In this document: one piece after another, positions 54,353 to 64,000 of the stretch
Position numbering within the stretch: position 1 is the stretch's first letter
Layout of the letters: each line of letters starts with the position of its first letter
NCBI GenBank assembly: GCA_034440635.1
Contig: JAOTON010000767.1
Location: forward strand, 620,001 to 684,000
Origin: Lepas anatifera
Taxonomy: Eukaryota; Arthropoda; Thecostraca; Lepadidae
Direction: 5' to 3'
DNA: 64,000 nucleotides
Notes under the pieces: model-generated
Told to the model about the DNA's origin: nothing
The model's input: the letters and a program-made list of their open reading frames with translations, nothing else
The model's database searches: none
Program-made: the position numbers and the translations under genes

Positions 54353-57300
54353 TTGGCATACTTGAACACTGAGGTCTGGTGTGCTTGTGTGCTCGTATAA
54401 TTGTGCATGTTTGTTGTGTCCCGCTTCCCTATTTATTGTATTAATACTCGAAGTCAAGAATAGCCATGCCCATGGAGGAGTCCACAAAGTACCGAATGAC
54501 ATAATGACAGGGATTTAGGGGCAACATTACTGATTTTACCAAAGAAACCAAGCTGAACGAATTCCTTCGAAGTTTCATCTGTTATCGATACAACTCTACG
54601 ACCTGTACTGGGACGGTGTATTAATTAATGCTGAAACTCAAAAATTGGTCTAATAACAATGGCAAATGGGCAATCCGGTTTAATCCTTTGCTGGAATAAC
54701 GTTGCAATGGAGGGCACATGTTGCGCGCCGGAATCAAGATTTACTACTCGTTGCTGTTCGAAAAAAGCAATGGCGGCAAAGTTCAGATGTCATCTCCATT
54801 AAAATAGCATTGCTACATGCCATCAACCCCTCATTCGTTGACTCTCTTTCCTACGTAATTTCTGGAGACAGTGCGGGATCTCATCCTCTGGGGTGGTCCG
54901 GCCCAACCTTCTGAGGCCACCCCTGATTGGGGGAAGGTCGACTCTCGGGGGACATGTTCTGCCGAGGGAACTGTATTTTTGGAGGGCAAACAAGTCAGAC
55001 AACAGGACCGGGGATTATGAAGAACCTAAAAAACCTAAATTTATTCTATATTTTTGTGCCCCTTGTCACAATTTTCAGGAACGAACCGTTTAAATTTTGT
55101 TCTTCAAATTGGGGTTTAACTTAAGACAAGTCGATCTCAACTCAAATTTAAAAATCGGATCAGCAGATTTTGAGATCTTAGGGTGCCGAATCCACATATA
55201 TCCTCCGCAGCTGCAGTGCCCTTAAACTCCAATTATCATCAGGGTTCTGAATATTTCCTTCTTACAGCATTGCTCTAATTGGACTTGTTGATAAAAAGTG
55301 GGGGGACGCGTACCCCCTTCCCAGAAGAAGGGACGCGTCCCCCCTGCCCCACCGGTCTCCTATGTGCGTGGGTTAGTGAGTGGGTACTTTGTAAATGTAG
55401 ATGGGAGTACCATATGATACAGACCTTTAAAGTCAATTCTGCTCTTCTTTGTCCTAGATGAGGACAGTGAAAAAAACAATCAAAGCAAATACCCTTGATG
55501 AGACATTTCTTCCTATGGCGAGTTCGAATGGTTATGTTACATGCGGCATGACCTTCATTCTTATCCACAAAACCAGTGGCTCTCCACTGTACTGTGGTTG
55601 TTCTAAACATGGCTGATCTCTTTGGTCCAGGGGTCCTGGGTGGGTTAAGTGGTGGCCATACGCCCTATACAAGCCTAGGAGACCCAAATCCAGGGGTCTA
55701 ACCCAACCCTCATCTCTGTTTCTAAACCTACTCTAAACCGTACTGTCGTTGCATATTGTGTATGCACAGCACGTTTCTGCAACATGAGCAACCTCATTCA
55801 AGGCAACAAAAATAACTTGATGAAAAGGTTTGAAGTGTAATATCTTCTGGTTGGGGATTTTCACTTGCCGTGATTGCCGCATTGATTTATTGAGCTACTG
55901 CATTATCTACCTCCGCTGCTTTCTGTTTCATGCAGTTTCAATTAGTCATCTTTAATTGTTTGTTTATGGTTTTCCTCGTGCTTTGTTGGTGAAAATATTT
56001 TATTTGTCCGGGACTTTGTCCATGGCTGCTGGATGGTGGACTCGCCGCTGCTGGGGCGGTGACTGCTGGTCGCTGTTGACGTAATACAGCACACAAGTTG
56101 ACGCCCCATTTCGGACTGGTGTGGTCGGAGTTTGGAGCGAAGGCGCGCAGCGTATGCGGTTATACTCGGACTGCACGCACTTACACGCACGTACAGCCGG
56201 CTCCATACTGATCGGTAGGTATTATGCCGCGGTCGTTTTTGCGAAATATCCCTCAAGTGATGGTCATTGCCGACACCATTGGTGCCCCGCCTCCTGCATT
56301 CTAACTGGATGCATGAACTGACGTGCAAAAATATTTCATCAGGTCCAAAATTTGGAAGTAATTGAGAAAAGACACAGAACATCATCGGGATCGGCGAAAA
56401 CCGTTTTTTGTCCATAATTTTCCGGAACAAAACAACTGACACTTATACCTACCAATCAGTGCGAAACCGGCTGCACATCTCACTCCCGGGACAGCCGCCT
56501 ACATATACAAACCTTCAGTAGCCAACAAGACTTATCTTAAGTCAAGCATCGTTTCCTTGGGTGCATGGTAACGGCAGCGACTTTGCTCCTGACAATTTAC
56601 AGGACGCGGTCATAAACCCTCCGTCTTGGCCGGGTAACGACTATATCGACGTTCGCTAATGCTCCGGCAGGGCGCGGCTGCGGCCCACGCCCTGGAAACT
56701 GCTGGTTCCAGGGCCTGGACACTGGAAGGAAACGCTGCCGGCTGAAGGCGCTGTACGGTGCAGTGGAAAAGGGCCAGCTACGCACTTGTCGACTAACGGC
56801 CCGAAGAAAAGGGGAGAAACAAACTCTACCCGAATTGTCGGGTGAAATCATGGCTTTCAGTGCGTTGATAATAGGCTAATCGGTTTTTTGTTTGAAATTA
56901 TATTAATTTAGCGTCCCAAGGTTTTTTAGCCGTATGGACTGGATGTGAATACCACAGTCTGTCTTATACGCTCAATTATTGCTTTTCATTTGAAGCCGGT
57001 CTATATTGCCTACTTGCTATATGTACTATGGTGATCTTCACAGGCTGGCTCTGCAGAATTAGCTTAACACCCCCAGTCATACATTTTTGCTGGCCAACAG
57101 GGATAAGAATCTTCCCACATGCATGCAAACTTGGCAAGGATGAAAAGAACAGTATGCACTTGATCATTTTAAATTGATTGTGGCGTCCATTCGTATGACA
57201 ACACCGCACCTCTCTCTCGTCCCTGGGTAATCTCGGTCCTTACATGCTGGGATAATCCAATCGTCTTTAAAAGTCAATTCGATGGTCAAATTACGTTTGA

Positions 57301-57385
57301 TTCATTGCTGAAGAGACTCGACCGAAAATGAATGAATTGGACAGCTCTTCAACATCCGGCCATCGCCTGCAATGTGTGCTTCCAT
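54353..57385. other. Gene-free interval
   Basis: Mixed-composition sequence with a short G/C inverted motif near 55300-55350 (GGGGGACGCGTACCCCC). The 166-codon minus frame at 55942-56442 shows no conserved features. Confidence 0.4.
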
Positions 57386-57494
57386 CTAAGCCCAGGTGTG
57401 GCTGCGGTCGCCGAAGTGGAAGAGTTTGCCGAAGAGGGCGCCGTTGCGACCATCGCCGGGCGTGTCCGAGTGCTGGCTGAACTGGGACGGCTCC
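57386..57494 (-). CDS. Possible terminal exon of an unrecognised gene
   Basis: On the minus strand, GGCGTCCCCAG is a good acceptor, followed by EPSQFSQHSDTPGDGRNG, ALFGKLFHFGDRSHTWA and TAG (57388-57386). The segment is GC-rich against an AT-rich background and its composition is protein-like. The family was not identified. All minus frames here are open, so chance is possible. Confidence 0.35.
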
Positions 57495-57499
57495 CTGGG

Positions 57500-60280
57500 G
57501 ACGCCGGCGACGCCCGGCTTTCGGGAACATCAGCCGTAAACTAATGAAGTTACCTACCATCCCGGCCTCCATTTGTTCAGGGCCAGCCGGGCGGAGACTC
57601 GCCTCGGGGCGGAGACGCTGCGTGTGTCAGACGTGATTAGAGGCGGAGGACTGATGCTAACTCAAGACAAATTCGCCTTTGTTGCGGACAGCCTCAGTTC
57701 TAGGGAGGGTAATTTAATGAGCGAAATACGCCAGTATTCGGCAAAATGGGCAAAATATTTTGATTTGAATTCCCGCAAGGAAATGGATGAATTGCAAATT
57801 ATAAGCCCAGCTAAAAGCACCTGACTAAGCTCTAAAGCCAGAAGACATAACACAATAGGCGAGGGCTCAGAAACAGATAGAGGAATAAGGTGGACGTTTT
57901 CCATGCCCAGACACCCCCCTGTATGAACACAAAGTACTTAAACGCAGATCTGGTAGCGTGCTGTCATACATTTTAGCATTGTCACATACATTTAACACCC
58001 GCTCAAGCGGGTCTCCAAGCCACCTTCGCCTTGGTGGGGGGAGGGGGGGGTTCAAATCCCCTCGATCTCGGCTCCTATGCGGGAGAGTGAAAAACACGAA
58101 TGCTGGTGGATAGACCATTAAAAAATCATGAAGGAACTTCATTAGTCACTTTTGGCTCGGGTCGATATTGAGGTCATGACGGGTAAAAAAAGGTGACTGG
58201 CTAGAGAAGAGTTTCTAGACTCCGACAGAATTGAGTTAGAATCCATTTTAAGGCACCACTCGATTCGTCTTGTTACGGCGAATCGAATCGATGATGTACG
58301 ATATGACTATGGTACGTCAAAACATAAAAATGACGTGACGTAAGGTCAGGTCAAGATCACCATCTGACCTACCATAGTCAATATGCATATCAATCGACTT
58401 AAAATAATAATCTAAAATGTAATGAACAAAATAAAAGCTTTACCATAATTTCCTGCAAAGTTATTGGCCCAAGTCTGAAAACCCACTTCAGTAGCCCCAG
58501 ATAACCTCTCAGAGTTCATAGGTCCAAACTTGCAATGTGAACTTGGAAAGAGGCCCAGGATACTACGATTTGGAGAATAGAAAGGTATTCTAAGGTGTAT
58601 CTACATAAATAGAGCCATTTTTCGTCAAATTCCCTTTTTCCCATGCATTTCCAGTGGAAAGATCATGATCCGTACCTGACCCTAGGTCATCTATGTGCAA
58701 AATTCATAAATATTTTTTTGCAGAACTCCGTGGGTCCATAACTTGATGAGTTTAAATTCGATAGAGTAACCGTGCTTTTATGCTATCTCAAACTTGTTTG
58801 GTGGTGAGGTCACTTGGCCTGCACTGGAAAGTTGATTGGCTACGGTGATCACGTGCCCGCGCACAGTCCTCCATCAGACTGTTCACGTCATAGATGCCTG
58901 CAAAAATAATGATTGGATCGTCGTATGTTCATCGGAGTCGCATTCATCCTCGCTAATATATTCGAGCTCATACAATAATCAATCGTTATTTCCGCTGGCA
59001 TCAGTTATATCAAGAATCGGAAGAAGGGCTGCACTCGAATGTGTAATCACTTAGTTTTTTCTGTCCCAGACTCGGAGAGATAGGCCATTCCGCTGATAAT
59101 AATCTCCCCTTCCTCGCTGCAGCATTGTCAAGTCGTTTATAATTGGAGTAAAGGATATCAATACTTCTAACAGGCTATGTTCGTGTCCCCGTGGACGTTT
59201 ACTGGCTGTCCTGTCGCTAATATTTACCCGGTTTCAGACATCAAAGAATGTATGAAATCCGCTCCTAATCACCACTTGTGGTGCAGCAATTATTCTCCGA
59301 ATGTTGTTGGTCTTTCTTGTGTTTGCTTCCCACATAAATGTACCACAAATATGCTCCTCAGTTCACAAAAATCCCCATGCTTTGTTCAGAAATGATTGCA
59401 TCCCCCCAGTATTGCTGAGTGCAGACTTGGAGATTTCAGTAAATCGGAGGTATCGCTTGGCATCGTTCAACAATTTTTAGATAAAATACTCCATTTAAAC
59501 ATAAACTATAAGAATGAGCATTTTACCCTGATCTTTTCTCAAGTCTTGGTAGTCTTCGCCCCCTTTCATTAAGGATACCGCGTTCTGAGTCAGACTAAGA
59601 AATTCCATTATCTGCGTCGCCTTTTTTATTTTTATCAGCAACAATTAAGGTATATTCTATTTCAGTGGCATGACAGCTAAATATATTTCCGTAAAAATAT
59701 TGTGAATATTTAGTTCTGCACACGGTAATCTACTTTTGTGTGTATTCATGATAAATCTGAGACCAGTGTCAGGCAGCATTTCCACTAATTCTTGGCAAAA
59801 AAGAAGGGATGAGAAAAAGTCGAAAAAAGAAATACAAAAGGCTGATAACGGTTTGTTGTTACTGGCTGTGAATGTATAACGATCACGGGGTCACGAACAA
59901 AGCCAGTTAGAACTATTGATATCCTTTACTCCAATTCTAAAAGACTTGGCACTGCCCATGCTGCCTATGTCTGCACTGTATGTTTGTAAGACTCGGTGGC
60001 AACTTTCTTACCAATCACCACGCAAAAAAACTTCACTTACCATGAAGGGTGGTGTCTGGCTTTGATTTATTTCTTTGTTTATTAGCTGCTACACTTCCAC
60101 ACATGAGGTGGCTTTTTAAGTGTCATCGTAATGGACATGCAGCAATGAAAACTATGGAAAAAGAGGGCAAGATGGGGATGGATGAGGGTAAACGAAGGTG
60201 AGAATACCGATGGTTCTCTGCCTTTGCTTATATCGTCGTATCCGTCTCGAGTTCATTATCCCCACGGCTGGGTACATGAA
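57500..60280. other. Gene-free interval
   Basis: Contains AGGTCA/TGACCT-rich stretches at about 58320-58380 and 58670-58700. A GGTTCAAATCCCC motif at 58050 resembles a pol III B box but lacks an A box. No exon was recognised. Confidence 0.4.
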
Positions 60281-60284
60281 AAAC

Positions 60285-60468
60285 TGAACATTATAATTTG
60301 TGGGGCTTATCGATGCACCACCGCCAGGGTCATATGACGTCGCCAACCATTTTCCCTGTTGGAAGGGTTTCTCGGGAGTCAGCTTGCTCCCAGTTCAGGG
60401 AAGCTGCCCTGCCTTGAACCCGGGTCGGCTGCGTGGAAGCCAGCTGCGCTGACCCCTCCGCCTCCGCG
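60285..60468 (-). mobile_element. tRNA-derived SINE
   Basis: On the minus strand the head reads GTCAGCGCAGCTGGCTTCC (A-box-like), then CCGGGTTCAAGGC (B box) about 30 bases on. A short body follows, then the tail GGCGACGTCATATGACCC ... GTGCATCGATAAGCCCCAC. Tail copies occur at 25248 and 36223. About 184 bases. Confidence 0.7.
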
Positions 60469-60477
60469 CCCCCTAAA

Positions 60478-60704
60478 CATACGCGGATCCAGGATTGCCG
60501 ATCGGGTGGGGGGCGCCATCCGGACCAGGGGGCGCCACTTTTGACCGTCAAAACCTATCAGGTGGGCGCCAAATCCTATCGGTGGGCGCCGATTTTCGCA
60601 TCCTGGGGGAAGCGAAATTTCAGGGGGCGCCGTGACCAATTCAGGGGGTGCCGAGGGTCGATCGGGGGGGGGCACGTGCCCCCCTTGCCCTGGATCCGCC
60701 TATG
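60478..60704. mobile_element. 227-bp hAT-type MITE
   Basis: Inverted ends CATACGCGGATCCAGG and, on the minus strand, CATAGGCGGATCCAGG (15 of 16 identical). Flanked by the identical 8-mer CCCCTAAA (60470-60477 and 60705-60712). The inside carries several GGGGGCGCC motifs and GGCACGTGCC. It inserted beside the SINE head. Confidence 0.88.
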
Positions 60705-60719
60705 CCCCTAAAAGCTGGA

Positions 60720-61580
60720 GACTTCTTTTCGTAGTGATTATTTCATTTCTCCCAAAAGGGAACTAACGCAGATGCATTTCGAAGACAACTGGTATTGATC
60801 ACAAATATATATTTATATATTTGGTATGACTAATAATATAGACTCCTATCTGTTCCGCATTATTGAACAAATGTACCCCAAAACCATCCGCTGCACTCTC
60901 CCCCGCATCAGCCGGTGGGCCACACGCAAAACACGCATATAGCTCCATAAACCAGCTAATTTATTACAATTAGCAGGTCCTCCTAACTTCAGATCGGTCG
61001 ACATCCCTTTTGTTGATGCTGTCCTTTTGCTGATCAACCGCTGGCGTTCTATGAAAAACACTTATAAAACCAATAACATTGGCGTCATCCAACGCAAGCG
61101 CTTTTAATTAGTTTGATTATCTCCAAAAAGTTGGATGTGTTATTAACATCAAAACGTTTCATTTTGAGGATAAAATGAATGAATTTCAAAGCGTACCCTC
61201 ACCTGAATCCTCCACCTGCTTGGCTCTATCATAGTTACATCAAGGGAACGCTCTTAACTGTAATGCCCGAAATCTACAGCTATCAACAAATACATATTTG
61301 AAACATACAACGGGGAGCCGACCACTTCAAGTGATGGCATCCAGGCCAAATGTACACGCACCAAACTCAACTCGAAGAAATGTAATTAGAACCCTAGACC
61401 AGAAAAAAACGTAATTCAGATCTCTCCTTCGCGTACTTTCTTCGCGAACCCATTCGAGCATTGGCTCAGTATTCACTGCCAAATACAGCGCACAAAGATA
61501 CAGAATCAAGACACCCAGCCGAGGGTAAAAGCTCAGAAAAGGTCGTTGCCAGAGCAATAATCCTCCTCCGTCAGTGAGAA
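60720..61580. other. AT-rich gene-free interval
   Basis: No feature recognised. Confidence 0.4.
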
Positions 61581-61589
61581 TGAAAGGAT

Positions 61590-61930
61590 GACGAACCACG
61601 AAGGAGAAGAGATGAGGAGGTGGAGAGCGGTTGAGGCTGCGGCCCCTGTTGGCACTGGCCGGGGCGCGACCAGCGGCTGCAGGGGCAGCAGCCCGCTGGG
61701 GGTCAGTCGGCGTGCCCGGCGACGGAGGCTCCGGGGCCCCCGGCGGCGCGGCACGGCCGCTGCGGCTGCTGGAGGCTGCTGGACGCTGAGGCGGGGCTGC
61801 TATCGAGGAGGCGGCGGCGGCGGCGCCGGGGGCGCAGAGCACGGCCACCGCCGGGCACGGCAGGGCGCGGCGGGGGGACCTCTGAGCTGGTAGTGACGTC
61901 ACAGCTCCCCCGCCGCAGCGGAGTGAGCCG
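61590..61930. other. GC-rich, CpG-rich patch, possible promoter or first exon
   Basis: Strong GC content with Ala/Pro/Arg-rich frames on both strands, followed at 61950-62000 by short CAGGAGT repeats. It could be a promoter or 5' exon, but no conserved residues or clear splice partner identify it. Confidence 0.3.
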
Positions 61931-62101
61931 CCTGGCGCTGGACGCTCGGCTGGAGCTCAGGAGTCAGGAGTCAGGAGCTCAGTCTCAGGAGTCAGGTGCA
62001 GGAGAGAGGGACTAGCGGCGCCAGTGGTAGCTGTAGGTGGGCGGATCGACAGCCGCCAGCTGGTTGGCGTACATATTCAGCAGCTGGGTTCGCGAACAGC
62101 A

Positions 62102-62295
62102 TCAGTCGAGGAAACCTGTCTTCACCAGCTTGTCCAGGAAGAACTTGACGTCGCCGAGCTCGGAGTTCTTGATTCCCAGAGACTTCAGCATGCCCATGTC
62201 TCCGTTCTCCACAGCCATGAAAACGGAGCGTAGATGCTCCACGTCGTTGTACATCAGATCCATCGCCTTTCCAAAGTCTTCGATCGTCTGCGATT
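62102..62295 (-). CDS. Terminal exon of an unrecognised gene
   Basis: On the minus strand, GTGCTTGTTTTTGCAG is an excellent acceptor. The exon reads SQTIEDFGKAMDLMYNDVEH, then MAVENGDMGMLKSLGIKNSE and LGDVKFFLDKLVKTGFLD, then TGA. The 194 bases are two bases plus 64 codons including the stop. The helical, well-mixed composition argues for a true protein end. I do not recognise the family. Upstream exons should lie beyond 62300 toward or past the right edge. Confidence 0.65.
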
Positions 62296-62299
62296 CTGC

Positions 62300-63050
62300 A
62301 AAAACAAGCACCAGAGGTTACTTATACGGCATCCTGAAACGAATTTTGGTGCTGGTCGTTCGAGAAAAAAAACTTTTTTGCTACTTTGAAGAGCAGACAT
62401 TAGCTACAATAGTTCTACAGCAGTGGGTGAACGTTTTCCCACAAAGCTATATTATATTTAACTCTAGAAATTTAATGCATGAGGGAGGAAATCTCATGAA
62501 TTAATTCACTTTGAGAAAAAATAATCAGGAACATCTACTGGCCTAAAGCAGTGGCCATCGCTTCCCGTTTGATGTTCACCGCCAGGAACCCTAACGATAT
62601 CATCGTTAATGTGGGCCGTCACTGCACCGGCAGCGCGGTCCTCAGAGAGGCGTGCGGCAATCGGCTTTCCTTTGCCGCAATTGCCACACGTGCGCCACTC
62701 CGGCGCCTCATCCGCCGTCCTAATCGCAGCTCGTCGAGGCCAAGCAGGCACGGCCAAACCGGCGCCAATGATTGGACCCTGGGGTCGGCCGTAATAACGA
62801 TGTGGCCGCGGCAACCGGGCCAATAAGCGGCATCAGATAGGCACACCGCTTAAAAAACAGCGATGTAAGCATTTCTTTTCTGGAAAATAATCATAGGATG
62901 CATAAGAAATCTAACATCACCATTCAGATAGCGTGTCATTAAGCCGAAGTCTGTATGACTACCACGGCTGTCACCGCCGAGCTTTACGCTGCTGCAAAAT
63001 CAACACCGTTTCACTAGTGATGATTTAATCACGAATTATGACCATATGAT
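62300..63050. other. No gene recognised
   Basis: Includes a GC-rich 62560-62830 segment with a minus frame containing C-x2-C (TCGNCGKGK) that has no other support. Confidence 0.35.
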
Positions 63051-63054
63051 TCCT

Positions 63055-63310
63055 CTACTGTCTGTCTGTCTGTCTGTGTGTCCCTAGCACCTGCTCGTGA
63101 GGCAGCAGACATCGATCCCCTGTCTGGCCCAGATTAGGACTGTAGTTTTCCCCTGCTGTCTGCCTGTGTCCCTAGCACCTGCTCGTGAGGCGGTAGAGAT
63201 CGATCCCCTGTCTGGCCCAGATTAGGACCTGTAGTTTTCCCCTGCTGTCTGTCTGTGTCCCTCACCTGCTCGTGAGGCGGTAGAGATCGATCCCCTGTCT
63301 GGCCTAGCAG
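63055..63310 (+). repeat. Tandem repeat, unit about 90 bp, nearly 3 copies
   Basis: Units contain CACCTGCTCGTGAGGCGG, ATCGATCCCCTGTCTGGCC and TGTAGTTTTCCCCTGCTGTC, at spacings of 92 and 87 bases. The last copy is partial. Confidence 0.92.
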
Positions 63311-63714
63311 GCCCTGGGGCGTTGGTATAGCAGCGCATAAGAACGCCCGATTTGTCTGTATTTCCCGAGGGATTGCAGTCGGAGACGGCAGCATCAGACC
63401 GTTGAACTGTTCAATCTGCCAGCGTTCCCGCTTCAATCCCCGCTTCCCAGCCGGAGACCCGACAGAGGACGTCCTTCCAGCGCCGACGGAGGGCCAGGAT
63501 TTCAGGGGAGGGTGGGGCAGCACGAACCATTTCTTTCCAGTCAACTCTATAGGGCTAGTGTTACAATTTATCATTTCAGCAGGGGGATTTTATCCCCTGA
63601 TCTCCCCTGTGACTCCTCCCATGTCTCCTCAACAGCAACAGCGATCTGGCCGCTTAATATTGCCTTTTCATTGCAGAGAGCTGACTGGGCTCACCTCGAC
63701 CCTGGGCGTTGATT

Positions 63715-64000
63715 TAACACGCGCATTGACGGGGGTCTGAGCCACCTTCGCATTGACGGGGGAGGCGGGTACCCGCCCCCCTAAGATCTCGAGAACCACG
63801 GTAGGTAGCGAAAAACGGTAAACGGCGTTGGGCTGCCCATCCACTTCTCCGTCGAAAACATTTGAACCATTTTTTTGTCAGGTCACATTTAAGGTCACGA
63901 GAGGTCAAAACATGCCCGTCATAGGGATAACATGTAAATTCAGTTTTTCGGCCTTTTCATCTGAACAAGTAAAGATAGAGCAAAACGACTTAAACTATAT
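63715..64000. mobile_element. AGGTCA-rich element, possible third copy at the window edge
   Basis: A G/C palindromic block (GGCGGGTACCCGCC) is followed by CTAAGATC and, further on, TTGTCAGGTCACATTTAAGG and TCACGAGAGGTCAAAAC, resembling the start of the elements at 34735 and 51838. It runs off the window. Confidence 0.4.

Noticed and set aside
55942..56442. 166-codon minus-strand frame
   Set aside because: No conserved motif, no promoter or splice context, composition like its surroundings.
57990..58080. tRNA gene suggested by GGTTCAAATCCCC
   Set aside because: No A box or cloverleaf could be placed around the B-box-like motif.
61327..61902. 191-codon Ala/Pro-rich minus frame
   Set aside because: Explained by the GC-rich patch; the adjoining AT-rich part has no coding character.

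Overview
This is animal nuclear DNA. The genes are split into short exons with GT/AG introns, several introns are kilobases long, and transposon debris, SINEs, minisatellites and microsatellites are dense. The three recognised housekeeping genes (UBR7, XRCC4, TFIIA alpha/beta) exist only in eukaryotes. The repeat spectrum (hAT elements, tRNA-derived SINEs with a GCGACGCCATATGAC-type tail, Jockey/Tx1-like LINEs) and a small heat-shock protein with two alpha-crystallin domains suggest an arthropod, most likely a crustacean. That placement is inference.

Layout. 1-3146: rotted non-LTR retrotransposon pieces in opposite orientations. 3467-12951 (+): a nine-exon UBR7 gene (UBR box plus PHD finger). 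Its introns hold a LINE tail, a MITE fragment, a 342-bp CTC microsatellite and a 2.3-kb hAT element with an 8-bp target duplication. 14336-17622: two nearly identical small heat-shock genes arranged head-to-head around a roughly 1.1-kb bidirectional promoter spacer. The minus copy has one extra C that breaks its frame. 18740-19098: a minisatellite. 19154-23906 (-): XRCC4, the non-homologous end-joining ligase IV partner, with seven phase-consistent exons; a small part of the head domain is not found and the last exon carries a +1 C. 24288-27751: a degraded hAT transposon with nested insertions. 28000-33800: gene-free repeats. 34010-47798 (+): GTF2A1, the large subunit precursor of TFIIA, with six exons recognised and the short start exon not found. 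47800-64000: mostly repeats, plus two isolated minus-strand terminal exons of unrecognised genes (57386-57494 and 62102-62295).

The named genes do not form a pathway. UBR7 is a chromatin/ubiquitin factor, XRCC4 repairs double-strand breaks, TFIIA is a general transcription factor, and the heat-shock pair is a stress-inducible chaperone locus. The most notable points are the inverted heat-shock pair with homogenised coding regions and diverged promoters; two predicted Taspase1 sites in TFIIA; two +1 frame breaks at C6 runs that look like assembly errors; and a set of hAT-type elements recognisable by 8-bp target duplications. No prokaryote-like system, CRISPR array or novel gene cassette was found.
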